DNA of 64,000 nt from contig NZ_JAFREM010000006.1 of assembly GCF_017377575.1 (NCBI RefSeq), forward strand, positions 26,214 to 90,213. The letters are read 5' to 3'. The notes beneath the pieces were generated by a model, which was not told where the DNA came from, searched no databases, and was given only the letters and a program-made list of their open reading frames with translations. Positions 8,272 to 15,061 of the stretch are shown here, piece after piece (position 1 is the first letter of the stretch; each line of letters starts with the position of its first letter). Both the position numbers and the translations under genes were made by a program. Source of the DNA: Candidatus Enterococcus moelleringii (lineage in GTDB: Bacteria > Bacillota > Bacilli > Lactobacillales > Enterococcaceae).

Positions 8272-8587
8272 CGATCAGTATACAATTAAATATACAGAAA
8301 GTTTTAAGAACAGTCTTCGAGAGAATATTCATGAATGGGAATCAAGCCTGCTGCTTTCAGAAGATATCATAAAAAAATTCGTCCATTCGATTTATAGCTC
8401 TATTAATCTTCTGAAGCTCTTTCCAGAGATGCACGAAGATGTCTCTCATATCTATCGTTTTAATGAGCCTACTTATCGTATTCTGATTGGGAAGAGTTTT
8501 GCTATATTCTATCGTTTAGACAAGAAACATAAAATTGTCCAAATCGGTAATTTATTTAAACAAAAGCAGATGGATGTGACTTTTTGA
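8258..8587 (+). CDS. RelE/ParE-superfamily toxin
   Basis: A 109-residue basic protein with the RelE/ParE fold: 'YTIKYTESFKNSLRENIHEW' (first strand and helix), 'SIYSSINLLKLFPEM', 'YRILIGKSFAIFYRLDKKHKIVQIGNLF' (central sheet). RelE members cut ribosome-bound mRNA and ParE members poison gyrase; the sequence does not settle which. The ATG at 8258 lies within the antitoxin gene in another frame, giving the usual coupled order antitoxin-toxin. It ends just before a terminator shared with the island on the other strand. Confidence 0.82.
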   Translation, partial: AGENNDQYTIKYTESFKNSLRENIHEWESSLLLSEDIIKKFVHSIYSSINLLKLFPEMHEDVSHIYRFNEPTYRILIGKSFAIFYRLDKKHKIVQIGNLFKQKQMDVTF

Positions 8588-8595
8588 CCCAAAAG

Positions 8596-8624
8596 AAAAA
8601 CTTCAGATCTGCTCTGAAGTTTTT
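8596..8624. terminator. Bidirectional rho-independent terminator
   Basis: AAAAACTTCAGA pairs with TCTGAAGTTTTT. The hairpin separates the convergent toxin gene and dihydrolipoyl dehydrogenase gene, and closes the catabolic operon. Confidence 0.85.
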
Positions 8625-10005
8625 AGTTAGAAATATGAATCGCTCGGTGATCCGCAGCTAAGGTTGCTTCGCGGAATGCTTCACTTAGAGTTGGATGTGG
8701 GTGAATGGTTGCGATCACTTCTTCAGCTGTTCCGCCGTGTTGTAATACACAGGCGGCTTCGGTGATTAAATCAGTCGCTCGTTCACACAATAAGTGAACC
8801 CCGATTAGTTTATCTGTTTCTTCTTCTACAAGTACTTTCGCAAAACCATAAGTCTTATCCATTGCTAAAGCTTTGCCACTGGCTTTTAATGGGAATTTAC
8901 CTGTCCGATAGTTAATGCCTTTTTTTGTCGCTTGTTGTTCAGTTAATCCGACACCAGCAAACTCTGGATCTAAATAGACACAACCTGGTGTTACTTGTCC
9001 ATCAAAGCTTTCGTGACTATCCAACGCATTTTCTGCGGCTATTTCTCCTTGAGCTGAAGCATAGTGAGCCAACATGTTTTGACCAGTGCAATCACCAATA
9101 GCATACACATTGGGCACGTTGGTTTGTAAATGATCATTTACTAGAATACGTTGTCTTTCAGTTTGAATACTAGTATTTTCTAATCCCAAGCCTTCGATAT
9201 AGCTTCTGCGGCCCACAGCTACCAGAAGTTTTTCGCCACAAAGCGTATCTTCACCTAATGAAAGCTCGACATTGGTTTCGTTGCCCGTCACTGCTTCTAC
9301 CCGTTGACCTAGTAAAAAGTTGATGCCTGCTTTAGCTAGTTTTTTTCGCAACAAACCGGCTAGTTCTTGATCCATCGCTGGCAAGATTTCAGGCTGCTCC
9401 TCGACAATTGTCACTTCAACACCGAAAGAATTAAAAATCGATGCAAACTCGATCCCAATGACTCCACCACCAATGATAATCATTGATTCAGGCAATTCTT
9501 CTAGCGCAAGGGCTTTACTGGAGTCCAGCCAACCATTGTAGGTATCTAATCCTTGAATCGAAGGAATAAACGGCTTAGAACCAGTTGCTAAAATAATTTG
9601 GTCCGGTTGCAAATCGACCTTTTCACCATCTGGTGCGTTTACTTCAATGGTTTGATCGTCAATAAAACTCGCACTCCCTTGAAGAATTTCAATTTGATTG
9701 CTTTTCATCAACCCAGTGACACCCTTGACTAACTGCTTAACCACTCGATCTTTACGTTTCATTACCGTGGTCCAGTCAAAACCTTGAAGCTCAGTTTGAA
9801 TGCCGAATTTCTGCGCTTGTTTAACTTGTTCAAGGGCTTCTGCAGACTGCAGCAACGCTTTAGTAGGGATACAGCCGACATTCAAACAGGTCCCGCCAAG
9901 AGAATTTTTTTCAATTAAAGTGACTTTAGCCCCCAACTGAGCGGCGCGGATCGCAGCGACATAGCCGCCTGGTCCACCACCAATGATTGCAATTGTTTTA
10001 TTCAC
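8623..10005 (-). CDS. Dihydrolipoyl dehydrogenase (E3)
   Basis: FAD enzyme that reoxidises dihydrolipoamide with NAD+, the last component of 2-oxo acid or acetoin dehydrogenase complexes. Seen: FAD-binding 'IIGGGPGGYVAAIRAAQLG', the redox disulfide in 'GGTCLNVGCIPTKAL', NAD-binding 'IIIGGGVIGIEFASIFNSFG', 'YAIGDCTGQNMLAH', and the C-terminal His-Glu pair 'HPHPTLSEAFREA'. An ATG at 10011 directly abuts the GGGGG ribosome site; GTG at 10005 is better spaced, so I prefer it. It overlaps the E2 core gene slightly and is the last gene of the operon. No N-terminal lipoyl domain is fused. Confidence 0.93.
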   Translation of the reverse strand: MNKTIAIIGGGPGGYVAAIRAAQLGAKVTLIEKNSLGGTCLNVGCIPTKALLQSAEALEQVKQAQKFGIQTELQGFDWTTVMKRKDRVVKQLVKGVTGLMKSNQIEILQGSASFIDDQTIEVNAPDGEKVDLQPDQIILATGSKPFIPSIQGLDTYNGWLDSSKALALEELPESMIIIGGGVIGIEFASIFNSFGVEVTIVEEQPEILPAMDQELAGLLRKKLAKAGINFLLGQRVEAVTGNETNVELSLGEDTLCGEKLLVAVGRRSYIEGLGLENTSIQTERQRILVNDHLQTNVPNVYAIGDCTGQNMLAHYASAQGEIAAENALDSHESFDGQVTPGCVYLDPEFAGVGLTEQQATKKGINYRTGKFPLKASGKALAMDKTYGFAKVLVEEETDKLIGVHLLCERATDLITEAACVLQHGGTAEEVIATIHPHPTLSEAFREATLAADHRAIHISN

Positions 10006-10690
10006 CTGCATCCCCCTTTACTGACAATAGCTCATTCGGCTGCTCCAAAATTTCCGCTAAGCGGGTTAAGAATCTGGCTCCGCTTGCTCCATCAGCTACG
10101 CGATGATCTAAAGTCAGGACTGGTTCCAAAACAGAAGCTGCAATCAATTGATCGTCTTCATCAACGTATGGCTTTTTAGAAATTTTCCCAATAGCTAGGA
10201 TTCCTAGCTCTGGTGTATTTACAATAGAAGAAAAAGTTTCGATATTAAACATCCCCAGGTTGCTGATAGTGAAGGTGCCGCCAGATATATCCTCCATCGA
10301 GAACTTTCCAGTCAGACTTTGTTCTTTGATCCGATTTAAATCGACTTGAATCTCTTCAAGCGATTTCGTGTCTACATTGACGATAACCGGAACTAACAAG
10401 CCACGCTTGGTATCACTGGCAATTCCGATATTTACCTCATCGACAGTCTCCACCAGACCGTCAACAAATCGTTGATTAATTTCTGGATATTCAATCAATG
10501 CCAGAGCCGCTGCCTTAGCAATGATTGCCGTAAAAGAAACCTTAACAGGCAAAGTTTTGCGATAAGCGATCAACTTATCACAGCGAACCGTAGTGCTCAG
10601 TTGAAACTGAGGCACATCGGTCCAGCTGCGGATCATTTGTTTAGCCATGGCTTTTTTTATACCAGTAAGCTTTTTCCCTTCACTACTCAT
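9998..10690 (-). CDS. Acyltransferase E2 catalytic core without lipoyl or subunit-binding domain
   Basis: About 230 residues comprising only the catalytic domain of a dihydrolipoamide acyltransferase. It begins almost at once with 'LTGIKKAMAKQMIRSW' (the 'R/K-K-x-M-A-x-x-M' helix), continues with 'GGTFTISNLGMFNIETF', and ends with the active-site 'LDHRVADGASG' (His and Asp). The ATG at 10690 overlaps the stop of the free lipoyl-domain gene by eight bases, suggesting coupled translation. A usual E2 would carry lipoyl, subunit-binding and core domains in one chain; the subunit-binding domain is missing altogether. It may be a split E2 or a lipoyl-core fusion broken by one base. Confidence 0.88.
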   Translation of the reverse strand: MSSEGKKLTGIKKAMAKQMIRSWTDVPQFQLSTTVRCDKLIAYRKTLPVKVSFTAIIAKAAALALIEYPEINQRFVDGLVETVDEVNIGIASDTKRGLLVPVIVNVDTKSLEEIQVDLNRIKEQSLTGKFSMEDISGGTFTISNLGMFNIETFSSIVNTPELGILAIGKISKKPYVDEDDQLIAASVLEPVLTLDHRVADGASGARFLTRLAEILEQPNELLSVKGDAGE

Positions 10691-10925
10691 CGACTTCAAT
10701 CCAAGCGATGGTTTCACCAATATCAACTGTCGCATCTTCTTCTTCGACAATTTCTACTAAGGTACCATCTAGAGCGGATTCCACATCAGTAGTGGCTTTA
10801 TCCGTTTCAATCTCCAACAAAACTTCACCTTTTTTTACAGGATCACCGGCTTTTTTATACCAAGTGATAATGGTTCCTTCATCCATGTCTAATCCGATTT
10901 TTGGCATAATGACTTCTTTTTTCAT
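10683..10925 (-). CDS. Free-standing lipoyl (biotinyl-lipoyl) domain protein of the E2 component
   Basis: An 80-residue single lipoyl domain: 'MPKIGLDMDEGTIITWYKK', then the lipoylated Lys in 'EIETDKATTDVESALDG', ending 'VDIGETIAWIEVDE'. It would carry the acyl group between E1, E2 and E3. Free lipoyl domains occur in glycine cleavage H protein and some carboxylases, but here the gene sits exactly where the N-terminal part of E2 is expected, with an eight-base overlap to the E2 core. Its stop and the next start share the string ATGAGTAG. The ribosome site precedes the ATG at a normal distance. Confidence 0.9.
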   Translation of the reverse strand: MKKEVIMPKIGLDMDEGTIITWYKKAGDPVKKGEVLLEIETDKATTDVESALDGTLVEIVEEEDATVDIGETIAWIEVDE

Positions 10926-10941
10926 CTACAGGTCTCTCCTT

Positions 10942-11913
10942 CTATTTCAAAGTGGCTTTTACAGCAGCTATTACTTGTTCTTCATCCGGCACATAGGCTT
11001 TTTCCAGATTACGGGCAAATGGCACCGGTACGTCTGGTGCTGTCACTCGTAGAACCGGCTGCTTCAAATGCTCGAAAGCAAACTCTTGAATCTGAGTCGC
11101 GATCTCGCCGCCAAAGCCAGATTTTTTCACTGCTTCGTGCACAATGATGGCATGCCCAGTCTTCTCAACTGATTTTAAAATAGGATCCATGTCTAGCGGC
11201 TCAATGCTTTTCACATCGACAACTTCAGCGCTAATCCCTTCATCTTTCAGCTTCTTGGCTGCTTTCAAGGCTACGTTAACCATTGCTGAATAGGCAATAA
11301 TCGTAATATCATCACCGACTTCTTTGACTTCACTTTCGTAACTTACTTCATAAGGTTCTTCTGGCACTTCGCATTTCAGTTTGTATAAGGCCTTGTGCTC
11401 TACAAAGACCACGGGATTGTTGTCACGAATTGCTCGCAGCAATAACCCTTTGGCATCGTAAGCATTCGAAGGCATAACTACTCGAATCCCTGGTACATGA
11501 GACAAGATATTCTCTAAGGATTGCGAATGCTGAGCCCCATTCCCTAGTCCTGCTCCGCACTGAGTACGAATCACTAAAGGAATACTTACTCGACCACCAT
11601 ACATGTAACGCATCTTGGCAGCTTGATTTAGAATCTGGTCAAAACAAACACCAATAAAATCCATGTAAGATAGTTCAACAATCGGACGACGGCCAATCAT
11701 TGCTGAACCTATTCCAGCACCAACTATAGCAACTTCAGAAATCGGAGTATCCCTCACCCGTTCAGCCCCAAAATTATCCAGTAAATCATAGCTACAGCGT
11801 AATTGTCCGCCATAAACTGCAATATCCTCACCAATTGTAAAAACATTTTCATCACTGTTAAAAGCAATGTGCAGCGCTTCGTTGACTGCCTGACGCATTG
11901 AAAGTTTCCGCAT
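10942..11913 (-). CDS. Acetoin/2-oxo acid dehydrogenase E1 beta subunit (AcoB-type)
   Basis: Transketolase-like beta subunit that forms the thiamine-diphosphate site with the alpha subunit. Typical segments are 'RQAVNEALHIAFNSDENVFTIGEDIAVYGG', 'VRDTPISEVAIVGAGIGSAMIGRRPIVELSYMDF', 'VVMPSNAYDAKGLL' and 'VDVKSIEPLDMDPI'. The ATG at 11913 has AAGGAG six bases upstream; a longer reading to 11985 would run into the alpha gene. The length of about 323 residues fits AcoB. It lies in the order alpha-beta-lipoyl-E2-E3 of acetoin dehydrogenase operons. Confidence 0.92.
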   Translation of the reverse strand: MRKLSMRQAVNEALHIAFNSDENVFTIGEDIAVYGGQLRCSYDLLDNFGAERVRDTPISEVAIVGAGIGSAMIGRRPIVELSYMDFIGVCFDQILNQAAKMRYMYGGRVSIPLVIRTQCGAGLGNGAQHSQSLENILSHVPGIRVVMPSNAYDAKGLLLRAIRDNNPVVFVEHKALYKLKCEVPEEPYEVSYESEVKEVGDDITIIAYSAMVNVALKAAKKLKDEGISAEVVDVKSIEPLDMDPILKSVEKTGHAIIVHEAVKKSGFGGEIATQIQEFAFEHLKQPVLRVTAPDVPVPFARNLEKAYVPDEEQVIAAVKATLK

Positions 11914-11926
11914 ACAAATCTCCTTC

Positions 11927-12934
11927 CTATCCCTTGGAAAATACTTTCCATTCAATTTCTTCAAAGGTTGGATCATATAAATCATTCATAATATCTTCAA
12001 CCGCCGGCTCAGGATCTTGCTTAGCCAGTTCAGAGGCAGCCAACACTGTTTTTTCTTCTTCTTTTTCGATTGCCTTTAGTTCATCCTCAGTTACTTCATA
12101 GTCATTCATCAGCAACTGTTCACAGCGTAAAACCGGATCTTTTTCTTTCCATTTCTCAACGTCCTCTCTGCTGCGATAGTTTTCATTATCCCCGAAGTAA
12201 TGCCCTGACATTCTGTAAGTATCCATTTCTAGTAAAACCGGACCTTTGCCAGCTAAAACTTCTTCTTTGACTTCAGCAAAGGTTTGATAAACTTTTACTA
12301 GATCATTGCCATCAACGGTTATCCCTTTGATGCCATAAGCTTTGGCTCGATCTGAAATTCGTTCGATGTTCATCGATTTTTCGGTAGAAGTGGAGATACC
12401 AAATTTATTGTTTTCACAAATGAAAACCACAGGCAGATTCCATATTGAGGCCATGTTTAGTGCCTCGTGGAAAGAACCTTCGTTTGAGGCACCATCGCCA
12501 AAGAATGAAACGGTTAGATTCGGTTCATGAGCAACCTGTTGTCCCAGACCTGCTCCCATTGCCATCGGAATCCCGCCACCAACAATTCCGTTAGCACCAA
12601 GATTTCCTGTAGCCATATCAGCAATATGCATTGATCCGCCTTTTCCTTTACAATAGCCGGTTTCCCGTCCCATCAATTCAGCAAACATGCGGCGTAAATC
12701 GGCACCTTTAGCGATACAGTGGCCGTGCCCACGGTGAGTCGAGGTGATGTAATCCTTGTTGGTTAAATGGGCACAAACGCCTACGGCTATGGCTTCCTCG
12801 CCGTTATACGTGTGCACCGCAGCTCGCGTAATATTAGCTTTGGCAAGCTCGATAGCTTCATTTTCGAAAGCGCGAATTCGCACCATTACTCGATAAAGCT
12901 CTAATAGTGTTTCTTTTGAAAGAGTGTTTTCCAA
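11927..12934 (-). CDS. Acetoin/2-oxo acid dehydrogenase E1 alpha subunit (AcoA-type)
   Basis: Thiamine-diphosphate-dependent dehydrogenase alpha subunit, 335 residues. The ThDP motif GDG...N is seen in 'FFGDGASNEGSFHEALN' and 'VVFICENNKFGIST', with 'HRGHGHCIAKGADL' and 'GRETGYCKGKGGSMHI' earlier, and a 'DTYRMSGHYFGDNENYR' phosphorylation-loop equivalent. The short N-terminus and overall length match AcoA (acetoin dehydrogenase) better than the about 370-residue pyruvate dehydrogenase alpha of Gram-positive bacteria. The substrate remains uncertain: acetoin, another alpha-hydroxyketone or a 2-oxo acid. It directly follows the RuBisCO-like gene with 42 bases between them. Confidence 0.92.
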   Translation of the reverse strand: MENTLSKETLLELYRVMVRIRAFENEAIELAKANITRAAVHTYNGEEAIAVGVCAHLTNKDYITSTHRGHGHCIAKGADLRRMFAELMGRETGYCKGKGGSMHIADMATGNLGANGIVGGGIPMAMGAGLGQQVAHEPNLTVSFFGDGASNEGSFHEALNMASIWNLPVVFICENNKFGISTSTEKSMNIERISDRAKAYGIKGITVDGNDLVKVYQTFAEVKEEVLAGKGPVLLEMDTYRMSGHYFGDNENYRSREDVEKWKEKDPVLRCEQLLMNDYEVTEDELKAIEKEEEKTVLAASELAKQDPEPAVEDIMNDLYDPTFEEIEWKVFSKG

Positions 12935-12976
12935 TGAAATTCCCCCTATAGTTTGATACAGAAAATATGTGTTCGA

Positions 12977-14209
12977 CTATGACCAGAATTTTAAAGCATG
13001 GTCTAATTCTTCGTGGTTTTTAGCTGCTTCTACTACTGGAACCTCAGCCATAACTGATTCGATAGCTTGTAACAGAGCTTTAGCTCCTGAAACTGCTCCA
13101 TCTGGGTGACCATAGATACCGCCACCAGCCATTAGAATCGTTTCATTGCCCAGCAGATTCATCAAATATTCAATACTTCCTGGATGAACACCGCCAGCTA
13201 CCGTTGTGAAGGCTGGTTCAATAGATTTCATTGGAGTCGATAAGGCACTATGCGTTTCCACCAGTTCATCTGTTGTTGTGCCAAATCTTCCACTATCGGG
13301 ATAAACCAGTGGCATATCCATACCCATCATACGCGGCAATTTTCCACAGCTAAGTGCTGCCGACATGCCATTGTTTTGAGAACGGTAATAAGCGCCTGCT
13401 CCAGCACAGTGACCAAAGATCGGGATTTTGATATTTTCTTTTTTCAAGAAACGTACTAAGTCTTCAGTTGCTGCCCAGCCAAGTGCATTGTAATTCACCA
13501 TAATCGAGTTAGCACCGGCATCAATCGCGGCTTTAGCCCGATCCACCACATTTAAGCCAGTAATATTTACTGCGTATAGAGTAGATTGGTCTTTGCCGAC
13601 TTCTTTCAAATGAGCCATCACTGTTTTCACGCGATCGATCATTGGTGAATAAGCAGGATCACTTAATAATTCGTCATCCTTAATGACATCTGCTCCACCT
13701 AGTGCTGCTTTAGCTGCACCGGCTGCACTGGCTTCTGGTGGAACACCAATACATGGCTTCAAAATAGCTCCAACTAGTGGACGATCCTGTACACCTAACA
13801 ACTCGCGAATACCGCTAACTCCCATTAAAGGTCCAGTAAATTGTTCCAGCATCGCATCAGGAAACTCAATATCCACCAGGCGAATACCATCTTGGGCTAA
13901 GACATTTCCAGCAACTGTACTGATTACCATGGCCATATAGGCTGGGAAGTTGGCTGTTGGATAAGCTACTCGGGCAACACAAGAAATGCCATCAGACATC
14001 GGGTAGACACCCACTACTTTCGCACCATATTTTTCAATGACCTCGGGAGTTTCCCCTTCTACATGAGTCCAGGTTCCAGCACTTTGATCGGCAGCAACCA
14101 GTTTGACCCAGTCGTAAAGATCCGGTTCTTTTTCTGACTTCATATAATAAGTTGCTACTACAAAATCATTGCCTAAACCTTCTGCCATTTTCAACGTTTC
14201 AAATTTCAT
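12977..14209 (-). CDS. Form-IV RuBisCO-like protein
   Basis: A 410-residue member of the RuBisCO large-chain family. Numbering from ATG 14209, the counterparts of RuBisCO active-site residues are: TWT at 46-48, N102 (N123), K151 in 'ILKPCIG' (K175), the carbamylation motif K177-D-D-E180 (K201, D203, E204), H267 in 'IFGHCAG' (H294), and the phosphate-binding 'AGG' at 338-340 and 'GGGIYGHPDG' at 362-371. Loop-6 K334, H327 and R295 have no visible equivalents, so CO2 fixation is unlikely. Known relatives act as enolases, isomerases or decarboxylases/transcarboxylases on phosphorylated keto compounds. Its place between a sugar PTS and an Aco-type complex points to a catabolic step on a keto-phosphate. 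TTG at 14230 is an alternative start. Confidence 0.93.
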   Translation of the reverse strand: MKFETLKMAEGLGNDFVVATYYMKSEKEPDLYDWVKLVAADQSAGTWTHVEGETPEVIEKYGAKVVGVYPMSDGISCVARVAYPTANFPAYMAMVISTVAGNVLAQDGIRLVDIEFPDAMLEQFTGPLMGVSGIRELLGVQDRPLVGAILKPCIGVPPEASAAGAAKAALGGADVIKDDELLSDPAYSPMIDRVKTVMAHLKEVGKDQSTLYAVNITGLNVVDRAKAAIDAGANSIMVNYNALGWAATEDLVRFLKKENIKIPIFGHCAGAGAYYRSQNNGMSAALSCGKLPRMMGMDMPLVYPDSGRFGTTTDELVETHSALSTPMKSIEPAFTTVAGGVHPGSIEYLMNLLGNETILMAGGGIYGHPDGAVSGAKALLQAIESVMAEVPVVEAAKNHEELDHALKFWS

Positions 14210-14284
14210 GCTTTTTTCATCTCTTTTCAAATTTTTAGTTGATTCAGATTTATGCTCAACTTTCTTTGTTTCGATTGAAAAACT

Positions 14285-15061
14285 TTATTCGTAAAATGGA
14301 TCTAAGTATTTTTGAATTTGCCTCTTGTCTTGCATTTCCACCAGCTTATCCACAGCACGTTCATCAGAAATGACCGAGTAAACTTGACTAAAAATTTGGC
14401 TCGTATCTTCGGTGAAGGCCAACAGTAACACAGCCTTAGCTGTTAACTGTTCTCCCCAAGGAATCGGCTGGTTTGGCAGCAATACTGCAATTTGCGGCTT
14501 GATCACTTCTGAAAAATACCCGTGAGGAATCGCCACACCGGTTCCTAAACAAGTTGGGACCATCTTTTCTCTCTCGATAACGGTCTGGAGGAAGCTTGGT
14601 TTTACATAGTTGTGCGCTACTAATTTGTCAGCCAAGAAAGCAATTGCTTCATCTCTTGTTTGAACCTCCTGGTTAATAAATATTAAGGATGGATCAGTGA
14701 TAGTAGCATTCCCGGTTTGCATAAACAGCTGCCTTTTTTCTATCTGAACTAAAAATCGTTCCAAAGCTTCTGGCTGCTGCACATCCTGCATCAGAAACAA
14801 TGGGATATCTCCCGTTTCCACCTTTAGGGAACCAGCTATTCCTAAAATGTGATAATTCCTTTTTACCTCAGCCAGCTGCTCGCTAATCGATTGCTGATTC
14901 AGCAAGCTCAGTAACAGGAATTCAGCGCTTGGGTACGCCGCGAGAATCAGTTCTTTAAGATAGTCGTACAAATATTTGGCACAGCCCTCCCCCGTTAAAC
15001 AAAAACAGACGAAAGCCAGCTTTTTTGTGACTAGGATCAGGACTGCTTTTGATGACAGCAT
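14285..15061 (-). CDS. C-terminal half of the frameshifted LevR-like activator (EIIB-Gat-like plus EIIA-Fru domains)
   Basis: This frame continues the upstream activator and is probably not a separate gene. From about residue 13, 'KKLAFVCFCLTGEGCA' is a PTS IIB-Gat-like domain start as found inside LevR-type regulators, followed by 'LGIAGSLKVETGDIPLF'. Residues about 110-258 are a PTS EIIA type 2 domain with the phospho-His in 'GTGVAIPHGYF'. The apparent ATG at 15061 lacks a good ribosome site and lies inside the other frame. Removal of one base from the T6 run at 15021-15026 joins it to the activator. A regulator ending in EIIA-Fru rather than a second PRD is an unusual but known architecture. 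Confidence 0.75.
   Translation of the reverse strand: MLSSKAVLILVTKKLAFVCFCLTGEGCAKYLYDYLKELILAAYPSAEFLLLSLLNQQSISEQLAEVKRNYHILGIAGSLKVETGDIPLFLMQDVQQPEALERFLVQIEKRQLFMQTGNATITDPSLIFINQEVQTRDEAIAFLADKLVAHNYVKPSFLQTVIEREKMVPTCLGTGVAIPHGYFSEVIKPQIAVLLPNQPIPWGEQLTAKAVLLLAFTEDTSQIFSQVYSVISDERAVDKLVEMQDKRQIQKYLDPFYE

Noticed and set aside
10683..10750. A longer E2 core starting at 10750
   Set aside because: The extra 20 residues are read out of frame from the lipoyl domain; ATG 10690 sits at the stop of that gene.
11927..12934. E1 alpha as the main pyruvate dehydrogenase
   Set aside because: Length and lack of the N-terminal extension fit AcoA better, and the operon context is specialised; the housekeeping PDH is probably elsewhere. 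This is not fully excluded.
12977..14209. RuBisCO large subunit as evidence for carbon fixation
   Set aside because: Loop-6 Lys and other CO2-fixation residues are absent, no phosphoribulokinase or small subunit is present, and the context is catabolic.
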